From contig JAKPNC010000172.1 in the NCBI GenBank assembly GCA_029548585.1, positions 1 to 8,560 of the forward strand: 8,560 nucleotides of DNA, read 5' to 3'. Source of the stretch: a bacterium. Its GTDB lineage: Bacteria > Ratteibacteria > UBA8468 > B48-G9 > JAFGKM01. The notes beneath the pieces are model-generated. The model was not told the DNA's origin and did not search any database. It was given only the letters and a program-made list of their open reading frames with translations. Positions 1 to 7,031 of this stretch are shown one piece after another (the first letter of the stretch is position 1; each line of letters starts with the position of its first letter). Both the position numbers and the translations under genes were made by a program.

Positions 1-263
1 GGTACAGTGTGAAACCTCCGTACTTTAAGCTTGTATGGAACGAGTCGAAAGCGCCGCAGGGAGTGAGGTACTATAACGTATACCGGTCAGAGTCGTCAAA
101 ATTTGAAACGGGTCCGGGGACGCTTGTTGGCAGTACGACGGAACAGGTATTTGTGGACTGCGTTCTTGAGCAGGGTAAAATGTATTATTACCGGGTGGTT
201 GCGATTGATAACTGGGACAACCGCTCTGCGGGTTCCCCGGCACTTGCAGTGGAAGTGAAATAA
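1..263 (+). CDS. C-terminal end of a large exported FN3-containing protein (5' part outside window)
   Basis: The reading frame (first full codon at base 3, TAA stop at 261-263) is already open at the window edge, so this is the tail of a longer gene and not a short gene starting at the GTG at base 9. The visible ~87 residues form one fibronectin type III domain: typical signs are VRYYNVYRSE, the YYYRVVAIDNWDNRS strand near the end, and the closing PALAV. The residues align without gaps to the last 84 residues of the protein encoded at 3796-6852, with 68 of 84 identical by hand count. Even the residues before the GTG (YS) match the paralog, supporting read-through from upstream. By inference the missing part resembles that 1018-residue protein. 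FN3 modules in bacterial secreted enzymes usually act as spacers or in substrate or surface association; no catalytic residues are expected here. A hairpin follows the stop, and the M55 gene starts 69 bases later. Confidence 0.85.
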   Translation, partial: YSVKPPYFKLVWNESKAPQGVRYYNVYRSESSKFETGPGTLVGSTTEQVFVDCVLEQGKMYYYRVVAIDNWDNRSAGSPALAVEVK

Positions 264-265
264 AA

Positions 266-283
266 TGCAAGATCCGGCTTGCA
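266..283 (+). other. Small inverted repeat just after the stop codon
   Basis: TGCAAG (266-271) and CTTGCA (278-283) form a perfect 6-bp stem with a 6-base loop, beginning three bases after the TAA of the left-edge gene. No T-run follows, so it is not a standard intrinsic terminator. It could be a weak 3'-end stabilising hairpin or chance. Confidence 0.3.
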
Positions 284-318
284 AAGTTCAGAGAAGAAGG
301 TCCGGTTTTCGTAAACAT

Positions 319-324
319 AAGGAG
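319..324 (+). promoter_or_regulatory. Ribosome binding site of the M55 gene
   Basis: AAGGAG lies 8 bases before the ATG at 333, a standard spacing. It fixes the start at 333, which also gives the expected short beta strand of M55 proteins at the very N-terminus. Confidence 0.7.
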
Positions 325-332
325 CGGGAATA

Positions 333-1202
333 ATGAGAATCTACATCATGACAGACCTGGAGGGAGTGGCGGGAGTACAACAGTCTCTTGACTGGTGTTA
401 TAATAACGGGCGATATTATAACAAAGCAAAGGAATTTTTAACCATGGAAGTCAACGCCGCTATAGAAGGTTTTATCGAGGCAGGGGCAACGGAATTTCTT
501 GTTGCTGACGGCGACGGGGCCGGAGGCATCGACCAGCTTCTTCTCAATCCAGCGGCGGAATACGTATGCAACTGGCCTGCAGGGGAAGCGTCTTTTTCTC
601 TTACAGACGGGAAATTCGATTTTGCCGCATGGGTGGGACAGCATCCCATGGCGGGTACTGCCGGGGGACATATTTCCCACACGGGGAACATGGGGGTTGT
701 CGAGCAGGCGGTCAATGGCATACCTGTTGGAGAGTTCGGCGACCTGGTATTTCTTGCCACGGAGCTTGGCATCCGAGCTATACTTGCAACCGGATGCGAG
801 GCTTTTTGCAGAGAGGCGCAGTCGTTGCTTCCCGGGCTTGAAACTGTTGCCGTCAAAAAAGGAACCCAGACAGATCCGGGCAACTATCTTTCTAAAGACG
901 CTTACAGGAAACATAATATATCCGCAATCCACCTCTCTCCCGAAGAGGCCCGCAAAAGGATAAGAGAAGGGGCAAAACGGGCTCTTGGAAGGGCTAAAAA
1001 AGAAGATTTCGGGCTGGCAAAGCTGCCTGCGCCGCCTTACGTGAGAACAAGGATTATGAGGGCTGATGGCGAAAATCCTCCAAGGATAATCAAGCAGTCC
1101 CATCCTTCAAGCATTCTTGAAATGAGAAGGTCAGCTATTTCCGTGGAGGTCATGCCGATCAACCCGGCGGATCCTGCCATAAGGAAAGTCATAGGAAGTT
1201 AG
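333..1202 (+). CDS. M55 family D-aminopeptidase-like protein (DppA-like)
   Basis: Predicted 289-residue cytoplasmic protein with no signal peptide. Known M55 enzymes such as Bacillus DppA are zinc-dependent aminopeptidases that release N-terminal D-amino acids, for example from D-Ala-D-Ala peptides, and assemble into ring-shaped decamers. The family signature is clear: the N-terminal strand MRIYIMTDLEG carries Asp8 and Glu10, VGQHPMAG carries His104, GGHISHTGN carries His116 (expected catalytic His) and PVGEFG carries Glu134, all at nearly the same positions as in DppA. Length is close to the usual ~270-280 residues. The oddity is at residues 57-65: the family normally has D-S-H there, but here it reads VADGDGAGG, so the expected metal-binding His is Asp61. 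The enzyme may bind metal differently or have another substrate. The ATG at 333 has AAGGAG eight bases upstream. It is the only evident cytoplasmic product among exported glycan-related proteins; a role in recycling D-amino-acid peptides is inference. Confidence 0.87.
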   Translation: MRIYIMTDLEGVAGVQQSLDWCYNNGRYYNKAKEFLTMEVNAAIEGFIEAGATEFLVADGDGAGGIDQLLLNPAAEYVCNWPAGEASFSLTDGKFDFAAWVGQHPMAGTAGGHISHTGNMGVVEQAVNGIPVGEFGDLVFLATELGIRAILATGCEAFCREAQSLLPGLETVAVKKGTQTDPGNYLSKDAYRKHNISAIHLSPEEARKRIREGAKRALGRAKKEDFGLAKLPAPPYVRTRIMRADGENPPRIIKQSHPSSILEMRRSAISVEVMPINPADPAIRKVIGS

Positions 1203-1315
1203 CAGGTTTCAAGTTGTATGCCCTTTAATTCCTCTATCCTGTGGAGATGGATGCCATACGATGACTTAAAGAGCATTTTTCTTTGTCCAAGGTGAAGAAG
1301 AAAAAGGGATTTTCC
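1203..1315 (+). other. Intergenic spacer between M55 and LamG genes, no confident promoter
   Basis: This 113-base gap is the largest in the left half of the window and the most likely place for a promoter of the downstream cassette. A TTGTAT followed 15 bases later by TATCCT resembles a weak -35/-10 pair, but the spacing is short and the -10 is poor, so no promoter is called. The gap ends in a purine-rich tract that serves as the ribosome binding site of the next gene. Confidence 0.3.
1304..1309 (+). promoter_or_regulatory. Ribosome binding site that decides the LamG start
   Basis: AAGGGA sits six bases before the ATG at 1316 inside a purine-rich run. If the gene were started at the in-frame TTG at 1283, this run would be read as a row of lysines, with only a weak purine stretch ahead of the TTG. 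The purine tract is better explained as a Shine-Dalgarno region, so ATG 1316 is preferred. Confidence 0.5.
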
Positions 1316-2161
1316 ATGGTAAAAATTGCCGGGAGAGTGTTATTATTGCTGATTATGGCGGCAAGGGTGCTTGTGGCAGAAAGTCCTTCAAGGGAAGCCG
1401 GAGATTCCGCCGGGAACGCCAGCGGGATTGTGAGGCTCTACAACTTTGACAGCGTGAAAGATATCAACAGCCTGGTTAAGAATTTCGTCTCCGTCCAGGG
1501 AAATCTTTCTTTTGTCTCATACTCTGAAATTGCCTATATACCGGCCGAGCAGGAGGAATTGAATGTTGACCTGAAATCCCTGAAGGTCGTGGAAGGAAGA
1601 GAGCCTGGCATGAAGGCCGTGCGTCTTGACAGGGGTTTTTACCAGGGTCTGCCTGTTAACATTGAAAACAGGGCTTTTACCGCCGGTGCATGGTTTCGCA
1701 TTCCCGCGTCCGGAGAGCCTGCATCCGTAAAAAAGAAAAAAAGCATCCTTTCAGTTGGAGGGGACAGGCAGGGGTGGAAACTGGATATTGAAACAGGCAA
1801 GGAAGACATGCTTATTTTCTGCATGGGACATACCCGCGGGAATTCAATTGTTGAGGCAAAGACATCCTTTTCTGAAGGTAAATGGCACCATGTTGCCGCT
1901 TCGTGGGACGGTTCTTCAATTAACCTTTTTGTTGACGGAAAACAGGCAGGAGCAGAACTCTCGGGAAAAGTTGTTTTTCCGGATGATTACGAACCCTCTG
2001 CACTTCCTTTAAGAATAGGGTACTCGGAAGACGGGGAAAAGGGAGTGCCTCTCGATATAGACGAGATCGTGATATATAACAAGGCTTTAAGCGCAGAAGA
2101 AATCTCGGCGGTTTTCAGTAAAACGGAGGCCGTGGCTGTCAAAGGAGGGATGGCTGAATGA
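1316..2161 (+). CDS. Exported LamG / concanavalin A-like jellyroll domain protein
   Basis: From the ATG at 1316 this is a 281-residue protein. Residues 1-21 (MVKIAGRVLLLLIMAARVLVA) form a Sec-type signal peptide: a short basic start, a hydrophobic core and a small residue before ES. Residues ~98-268 match the LamG/concanavalin-like jellyroll (Laminin_G_3 type). The diagnostic pieces are AFTAGAWFR (strand after the entry loop), the GKWHHVAASWDG motif at ~188-199, INLFVDGKQ at ~202-210 and the closing LDIDEIVIYNKALSAEEI. Residues 22-97 have no recognised fold. LamG domains usually bind carbohydrate or act as adhesion modules; no glycosidase active site is seen, so a binding role is inferred. 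A lysine-rich loop (residues 139-142) is encoded by a long A-run. An in-frame TTG at 1283 would add 11 residues. The TGA stop overlaps the start of the following sialidase-like gene by four bases (ATGA), suggesting coupled translation. Confidence 0.82.
   Translation: MVKIAGRVLLLLIMAARVLVAESPSREAGDSAGNASGIVRLYNFDSVKDINSLVKNFVSVQGNLSFVSYSEIAYIPAEQEELNVDLKSLKVVEGREPGMKAVRLDRGFYQGLPVNIENRAFTAGAWFRIPASGEPASVKKKKSILSVGGDRQGWKLDIETGKEDMLIFCMGHTRGNSIVEAKTSFSEGKWHHVAASWDGSSINLFVDGKQAGAELSGKVVFPDDYEPSALPLRIGYSEDGEKGVPLDIDEIVIYNKALSAEEISAVFSKTEAVAVKGGMAE
2141..2161 (+). promoter_or_regulatory. Strong RBS and ATGA stop-start overlap coupling LamG and sialidase-like genes
   Basis: AAAGGAGG (2141-2148) lies nine bases before the ATG at 2158. 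That ATG shares bases with the TGA stop (2159-2161) of the LamG gene. The arrangement is typical of translational coupling and implies the two proteins are made together. Confidence 0.8.
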
Positions 2162-3786
2162 AAAAGACATTTTACCTTTTCGCGTTTTCTTTGCTTTTCT
2201 TTCTGCCTTTTTCTCCTGCGGAGTGCCAGGAATCGGCAAAAAAACCTGATGCCCTGCTGAAGCCTCTTGAACCCTACGGCGGGTTTATCATGAAGATGGA
2301 AAAGGGAGCGAGGATATGGACGGACAGAGAAGACGTTTTTCTCGAAGTGCCGGGAGTCCTGGAAGGGAAGGGATACATATGCTCACCCATGCAGTACAGC
2401 GAGGCCCTGGTGGAGAAAGAAGGATATGTCTATGTCATAACTCCCTCCCCCGAAGAAGATCCCGTTAGAGGCAGGTTTTCCAGGAGCGCCGCGGGCAAGG
2501 TGATACCCTATTTTGCCCCCAATCTTATCGAAAAGGATTTTGAACGTATGACAGATATCCCAGGATTCAAAATTTCTTCCAAACTCAAGGAAACGGTGGA
2601 AGTCTACAGGAAATACGCGCAAAAAGGAGAAATAATAAAATACGGCAGACCGAGCTGGGGAGTTACGGCGGCGGAATTACCGGATGGGTATAAACCGGTT
2701 GAAGCAGCAAAGCTTGTAGTTGAGGAAGTCTTTAACCGTCCTGCCGGGATTAATCTGCAACCCGGAGAAGAATACGCCTTTAAACGCAGGACTTACCAGG
2801 GCGTGCCAGGAATAGAGATAACGCCCGGCGGAAGGCTCTGGGCATCCTGGGTTGCATGTAACTGCGGAGTTTACACTGAAGGGCCGCGAAACTACGCGGT
2901 TCTTGTTACAAGCGCCGACGGAGGGAAAACATGGTCCGACCCTCCCGTTCTGGTTGCCCAGCATCCCGTATGGTCCATAGGATGCATCGACCCCATGGTA
3001 TGGCATGACCCTGTCGGCAGGTTCTGGTACGTATGGACAAACAGGGATGTGGCCCTCGACATCCATAATTCGTGGGGGATAACGACAGAAAACTCCGAAA
3101 ATGGAAATCCGGCATGGACAGACCCGAAGAAAATCGGCGAGGGTACGCTGATGAATAAGCCGACGGTACTTTCAACGGGAGAATGGCTTTTCTGTTCCTC
3201 CAACAGGGGCTCTCCTGTGGATGTTTACATCTCAACAGACAAGGGCAGGACTATATCCCATTTTTCAGAGGCGGAAGTTCCCGGAGCGGGGTGGAACGAA
3301 CACATGATAATAGAAAGAAAGGATGGAAGCCTCTGGATGCTGGTCAGGACGAATAAGGGCATAGGGCAGACCTTTTCTTATGATAAAGGCAGGACCTGGA
3401 CAAAGGGAGAACTTTACAGGGCCGGGCCCAGCACGAGGTTCCATATCAGGCGCCTGCGGTCCGGCAGGCTTCTGCTCATAACTCATCCCGTGCCTGATCC
3501 CATGGCAGAAAAAACAATAATGAGAACCAATCTTACGGCATATCTTTCCGAGGATGAAGGAAAGACCTGGCCCTGCGGGCTTCTGCTTGATGGACGCGAG
3601 TGGGTATCTTACCCGGATGCTTCCGAAGCAAAAGACGGCATTATATATTCCGTGCATGACCACCACCGTCCCAGCAAGATGGAGATAGTCCTTTCGGTCT
3701 TCACTGAAGAAGACATAATGGCGGGAAACCTTGTAAACAAGAACTCGCGTCTGGGAGTGATAATCAGCGGACGGGACAAAAAATAG
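2158..3786 (+). CDS. Exported BNR/Asp-box sialidase-like protein
   Basis: Predicted 542-residue protein. Residues 1-21 form a signal peptide (basic MKK, long Phe/Leu core, SPA before the likely cleavage site). The Cys at 23 is not in a convincing lipobox. Residues ~25-200 are an N-terminal region I do not recognise. Residues ~205-520 form a sialidase-superfamily beta-propeller with four Asp boxes: SADGGKTW (252-259), STDKGRTI (359-366, last Trp lost), SYDKGRTW (407-414) and SEDEGKTW (464-471). Other propeller landmarks are ITPGGRLWASW (221-231), HDPVGRFWYVW (283-293), a Glu plus LWMLVRT segment (E381, R397), and SYPDASEAKDG (484-494). In true sialidases the first active-site arginine lies in an R-I-P motif before the first Asp box; here that position reads QGVPGIE, so this Arg is absent. 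Sialic acid cleavage is therefore not established; a related glycan hydrolase or lectin is possible. It overlaps the LamG gene and is followed nine bases later by the large gene. Its last 26 codons and stop are duplicated at 6942-7022. Confidence 0.85.
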   Translation: MKKTFYLFAFSLLFFLPFSPAECQESAKKPDALLKPLEPYGGFIMKMEKGARIWTDREDVFLEVPGVLEGKGYICSPMQYSEALVEKEGYVYVITPSPEEDPVRGRFSRSAAGKVIPYFAPNLIEKDFERMTDIPGFKISSKLKETVEVYRKYAQKGEIIKYGRPSWGVTAAELPDGYKPVEAAKLVVEEVFNRPAGINLQPGEEYAFKRRTYQGVPGIEITPGGRLWASWVACNCGVYTEGPRNYAVLVTSADGGKTWSDPPVLVAQHPVWSIGCIDPMVWHDPVGRFWYVWTNRDVALDIHNSWGITTENSENGNPAWTDPKKIGEGTLMNKPTVLSTGEWLFCSSNRGSPVDVYISTDKGRTISHFSEAEVPGAGWNEHMIIERKDGSLWMLVRTNKGIGQTFSYDKGRTWTKGELYRAGPSTRFHIRRLRSGRLLLITHPVPDPMAEKTIMRTNLTAYLSEDEGKTWPCGLLLDGREWVSYPDASEAKDGIIYSVHDHHRPSKMEIVLSVFTEEDIMAGNLVNKNSRLGVIISGRDKK

Positions 3787-3790
3787 GAGG
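3785..3790 (+). promoter_or_regulatory. Consensus RBS of the first large gene, overlapping the preceding stop codon
   Basis: AGGAGG begins on the second base of the TAG stop of the sialidase-like gene and lies five bases before the ATG at 3796. This places the large gene tightly in the same operon. The duplicated version before the second copy (7021-7026) has changed to AGGAAG. Confidence 0.8.
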
Positions 3791-3795
3791 ATAGC

Positions 3796-6700
3796 ATGAA
3801 GAAGTCATTTCACAAGGTATTATTTGTGTTTCTTTTTACAATTTTTGCATTCAGGGTTTTTGCAAACGGGAATGCCAGCGAAAAGGAAGAAAGCCTTCGA
3901 ATAAAACTTGACATAACATCTCAGGCAGGCTGGGGTGGTTCGAGGGGAGGGAATTTCAGCAATTTTTCATACGATGAAAAAACCAAAGTTGCCTCTTTCG
4001 TCCTTTCATGGAACTGGCAGGGTATTACAAAACAGGTGGAACTTCCTCCGGGCCGTTACATCCTGCGCGCAGTGGTTAAGACGAATTCTTTTGCCGCAAA
4101 ACTGTATATGGACGAGATTCCTGTCCAACTGGCGAACGTATTCAACATGCCCATAGGAGTTTCGAATGAATTCAGGGAAATAGTGCTTCCTTTTTATGTT
4201 GACGGGAAGGAAAAAAAGAAGTATTACGCCGGCATAGCCAGGGTCTACCTGGATCCCTCCAAGCATGAAGCGGTCGTGCAGGTTAAGGAGATGGAAATAA
4301 TCCGCCTTGGAGATACCGCTCTGCCCGACAACTGGGCCTCAAAAATTTCAACCAGCATAGTTCACGGTCTTGATACCCTCAAAAACATATCCCGTCCGGA
4401 CCGTCCCGGAAAGGTTATCTTCAACGATGCATTTGTAGGCACGGAACTCTGGCTCATGACCCAGGGTGGAGAGGTCAACATGTCCTATGCCGGCTCCCAG
4501 GATTTCAGCAACGAAGGAAAGTATTTTTTTGCGGGCAAGAGGTCTCCCGGAGATATAATCAGGACAGACGGGACCTACCGGTACAGGTCGCCAAGGTCCG
4601 GAATGTGGGCAAACAGGATTCCATGGCTGTTTCCCTGGGAAGAAAAGAGGCTTTCCTCGGAAGGCGACCCTTCCGGATGGATATGCACTTCCAGAAACAA
4701 CGCTTCTTTATCTTTTCTGAATCTCGAGACGGGAAAGACCTACACGATAAACCTGCCTGTAAAGCCTGGATGGAGACTGATACAAACTCCTTCCGAAGAC
4801 GGGGGCAGGGGTCCCCGGCTGAAATATATAACCCGGGAGATTCTCGTATGGCAGTCGGAGGACAGGAAACAGCTGGGTATCTCCGACATGGAAGGCAACA
4901 ACTTCCGTTCTTTCAGGGTGAAGAGCATCTCCAAAAACCCCGAAAAGGACGTGGTCTATCCGGCGGGAGAAAAAAACATGGAGGCCTATGCAATGAATTC
5001 CGTCTGGGGCAAATCAGGCATGAACTGGTCAAATGCGGTCGACAAAGACGGCACGAGGTATTTCCTTTTTGAGATCAACAGGAACAGCTATCTTTCCGAT
5101 GAGAATCCCTACCAGGTATGGGCCCTGCCCCTTTCTCTTAACGATAACAGGGGGCTGCTGAGGGCAGTGGTCAATCCTGTCGTGAAACAGATACCATGGA
5201 CGGGTGAGAGACCTCCGTGGAAAGGAGACAGCTGGTGGAACCTTGCCGGAGGGCTGCCGCGTTCGGGAGACAATACTCCTCTTCTGCTGGAGGACGGCAC
5301 ACTTGTACATATGAACGCGCTGGGCATGCACAGCGACCTTTTCAACACAGTCAGCGTTAACAATCCTTACAACGGCGAAGTGCGGTTTATAGGCAATTAC
5401 CCGGGTCTTGACCATGTCTCGTGGCCCCACGAGTTCCGGCGGGACAGTGGTTTTGCGTACATCTGGGCGAAGGTTGTTCCCACCGTGCCTTTTATCATGG
5501 CAGATCTTGAACACGATACCCTGTGGACAGTTGCCGCGATGAATTATTACGATGTAGACGAAAGGGCGAAAGTGGCAGCTTCTTTTGCCCGGGCGGGAGC
5601 TCCCGGAAGCGGACGCGTGCAGGCAAAATTAATCTGGTCACATGCCAATCCCAGTCCCGACTACACCAAGGCCGGGTATGCTTCGTCCATGCTTACCGTG
5701 GGGCGTCCCGAGTACCAGATAGGAGACGCCTATATAGCGGTAACGAGATATCCCCAGCCGCCCGTGAATCTGAGAATCATAGAAGATGGACTCGCGTGGG
5801 AAAAACCGCGGTACCATGCCGAGATAAAAGGATACAACCTGTACCGTTCAAAAGAAAGCGGCAGGGGATACGTAAAGGCAAATAGCGAGTTGATAAAAGG
5901 AGAATCTGTTCGGGCACCTTCTGACGGCAGGGGATTTTACGTTATGACCTCGGTTGAACATTCGGGTCTGGAAAGCAGGATGTTCTCCAATGAAGTACAG
6001 GCAGGAACAGACAGCAGGTACAGGCTTTTTTACGAGGCGGAAGAAGGTAAAATAAACAAGCCTATGGTACCGTTTTTTGAGCCGAAGGCAGCGAGTAACG
6101 CGTACGGGGTTGCGGTAACCGATCCGGCACTGTTATATAAAGAAAGGCTGGAAAAGGGGCTGAAAGGGAGCGTCGCGTTGAAGATAGAAGTTCCTTCGTC
6201 CGGTTCGGCAAGACTTATGGGTCGTGTTCGTGGCATGAGCCGGCTGGAATGCGAGAGCTACACGACAGGCTGGCCGGAAGAAGGGCAAGCCGGGAAGGGG
6301 AGTTTCAGCGTGAAGGTTGACGGCAAGCCGGCTGGCAGAATACCTGTGTCGGGATACGGGTGGAAGTGGGTATCTGTTGACACGGGTTCAATGCCGCTGA
6401 GAGCGGGCATGCACGAGGTAATTCTTGAGACCTCGGATGCGGGGATAGCTGTTGATAACATAATGGTTACCAACGATATGGGTTTTACTCCTGCCGGGAA
6501 GAGCAATGCTCCTGCGGTTCTTGCCGGTACTCTGTCCGGTCTGAAGGCTGAAATCGTTGTGGTGCAGGGGGATGAACTCAAAACGGGGGGATACAGCGTG
6601 AAGCCTCCTTACGTGAAGCTTTCTTGGAATGAACTGAAAGCGTCCCAGGGAGTGAGGTATTACAACGTGTACCGGTCAGAGACGCCAAAATTTGAAACGA

Positions 6701-6852
6701 GCCCTGCGACTCTTGTTGGCAGTACGACAGAGCCGGAGTTCGTGGATTGCGTTCTTGAGGCCGGGAAAACTTATTATTACCGGGTGGTTGCTTTAGACAA
6801 CTGGGACAACCGCTCGACGGGTTCGCCCGCCCTCGCAGTAAATATTAAGTAG
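3796..6852 (+). CDS. Large exported multidomain protein: beta domain, possible propeller, FN3, CBM6/35-like, FN3
   Basis: Predicted 1018-residue protein, one of at least three paralogs here. Residues 1-23 are a Sec signal peptide ending FRVFA. Residues ~35-170 look like a beta-sandwich, with ELPPGRYILRAVVKT resembling carbohydrate-binding jellyrolls. Residues ~175-650 are a long Trp/Tyr/Gly-rich region with recurring short strands and turns (GTELWLMTQGG, DFSNEGKYFFAG, WPHEFRRDSGFAYIW). It may be a beta-propeller loosely like oligogalacturonate lyase (PL22) or TolB propellers, but I cannot assign it. Residues ~652-737 form an FN3 domain (GYNLYRSKESG, SGLESRMFSNEV). Residues ~742-897 look like a CBM6/35-type module, beginning FYEAEEG and ending with YGWKWVSV, a GMHEVILETSDAGIAVDNI segment and FTPAG. 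Residues ~933-1018 are a second FN3, about 81% identical to the left-edge protein. A glycan-binding or polysaccharide-lyase-like surface or periplasmic role is inferred; no catalytic residues were confirmed. The consensus RBS sits five bases before this ATG. Confidence 0.85.
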   Translation: MKKSFHKVLFVFLFTIFAFRVFANGNASEKEESLRIKLDITSQAGWGGSRGGNFSNFSYDEKTKVASFVLSWNWQGITKQVELPPGRYILRAVVKTNSFAAKLYMDEIPVQLANVFNMPIGVSNEFREIVLPFYVDGKEKKKYYAGIARVYLDPSKHEAVVQVKEMEIIRLGDTALPDNWASKISTSIVHGLDTLKNISRPDRPGKVIFNDAFVGTELWLMTQGGEVNMSYAGSQDFSNEGKYFFAGKRSPGDIIRTDGTYRYRSPRSGMWANRIPWLFPWEEKRLSSEGDPSGWICTSRNNASLSFLNLETGKTYTINLPVKPGWRLIQTPSEDGGRGPRLKYITREILVWQSEDRKQLGISDMEGNNFRSFRVKSISKNPEKDVVYPAGEKNMEAYAMNSVWGKSGMNWSNAVDKDGTRYFLFEINRNSYLSDENPYQVWALPLSLNDNRGLLRAVVNPVVKQIPWTGERPPWKGDSWWNLAGGLPRSGDNTPLLLEDGTLVHMNALGMHSDLFNTVSVNNPYNGEVRFIGNYPGLDHVSWPHEFRRDSGFAYIWAKVVPTVPFIMADLEHDTLWTVAAMNYYDVDERAKVAASFARAGAPGSGRVQAKLIWSHANPSPDYTKAGYASSMLTVGRPEYQIGDAYIAVTRYPQPPVNLRIIEDGLAWEKPRYHAEIKGYNLYRSKESGRGYVKANSELIKGESVRAPSDGRGFYVMTSVEHSGLESRMFSNEVQAGTDSRYRLFYEAEEGKINKPMVPFFEPKAASNAYGVAVTDPALLYKERLEKGLKGSVALKIEVPSSGSARLMGRVRGMSRLECESYTTGWPEEGQAGKGSFSVKVDGKPAGRIPVSGYGWKWVSVDTGSMPLRAGMHEVILETSDAGIAVDNIMVTNDMGFTPAGKSNAPAVLAGTLSGLKAEIVVVQGDELKTGGYSVKPPYVKLSWNELKASQGVRYYNVYRSETPKFETSPATLVGSTTEPEFVDCVLEAGKTYYYRVVALDNWDNRSTGSPALAVNIK

Positions 6853-6940
6853 AGACCGGAATTTTGTCGTCCTGAACTTGTTTATCCTGTGTAACAGGGT
6901 TTCTCCTGACAGGGATTCAGACTCTCTTTCTCTTCATTCA
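6853..6940 (+). other. Spacer after the first large gene with a small hairpin
   Basis: After the TAG at 6850-6852 there is an inverted repeat ATCCTGT (6884-6890), GTA loop, ACAGGGT (6894-6900), a 7-bp stem including one T-G pair. Only a short TTCTCC follows, so an intrinsic terminator is doubtful. If the tandem duplication model is right, this spacer is the native downstream sequence of the large gene, and a similar spacer should recur after the second copy, outside the window. Confidence 0.35.
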
Positions 6941-6941
6941 T

Positions 6942-7022
6942 GAAGAAGACATAATGGCGGGAAAACTTGTAAACAAGAACTCACGGCTGGGAGTCATAAA
7001 CAGTGTACGGGACAAAAAATAG
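6942..7022 (+). pseudogene. Relic of the 3' end of the sialidase-like gene
   Basis: In the spacer before the second large gene, 26 sense codons plus TAG match the last 26 codons of the sialidase-like gene (3706-3786) with no gaps. By hand translation 23 of 26 residues are the same; the changes are Asn to Lys, Ile to Asn and Gly to Val. It starts EEDIMAGKLVNKNSRLGV and ends RDKK before the stop. There is no propeller domain or suitable start ahead of it, so it cannot encode a functional sialidase-like protein. Homology may extend a few codons further left (to about 6924) with a one-codon insertion. It is a duplication by-product that marks the left edge of the second copy. Confidence 0.88.
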
Positions 7023-7026
7023 GAAG
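7021..7026 (+). promoter_or_regulatory. Weakened RBS of the second large gene
   Basis: AGGAAG lies five bases before the ATG at 7032. Relative to the AGGAGG of the first copy it has a single G-to-A change in the core, which should reduce pairing to 16S rRNA. Spacing and flanking bases are otherwise the same. Confidence 0.65.
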
Positions 7027-7031
7027 ATAGC

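Larger units (their letters stand above)
3705..6940 (+). repeat. Tandem duplication, copy 1 (3236-bp period)
   Basis: This unit holds the last 26 codons of the sialidase-like gene, the 9-base spacer and the whole first large gene with its downstream spacer. Base 3705 corresponds to 6941, the stop at 3784 to 7020 and the ATG at 3796 to 7032, all at a constant offset of 3236 with no insertions or deletions between them. Similarity left of 3705 is weak and needs a 3-base gap. The right boundary is defined only by the start of copy 2. Confidence 0.85.

Noticed and set aside
9..263. Independent 84-residue gene starting at GTG 9
   Set aside because: The frame is open to the window edge and the preceding residues also match the paralog's C-terminus; it is the tail of a larger gene.
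416..1103. Long open frames on the opposite strand within the M55 gene
   Set aside because: They lie wholly under a well-supported M55 gene and their translations show no recognisable domain or RBS; they are shadow frames.
1213..1239. TTGTAT ... TATCCT as a promoter for the LamG/sialidase-like genes
   Set aside because: The spacer is about 15 bases and the -10 box is poor; random matches of this quality are common, so no promoter is called.
1729..1742. A6-G-A7 run in the LamG gene as a programmed slippage site
   Set aside because: The tract lies in a lysine-rich loop, the frame continues normally through the complete jellyroll domain, and I saw no stable structure or useful alternative product.
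5029..5514. Opposite-strand open frame within the first large gene
   Set aside because: It overlaps a conserved coding block of the paralogs, and similar antisense frames recur at 8360-8551 only because the sense sequence is duplicated.
6884..6900. Hairpin after the first large gene as an intrinsic terminator
   Set aside because: The stem is short with a T-G pair, and no T-run follows, so only a low-confidence hairpin is noted.
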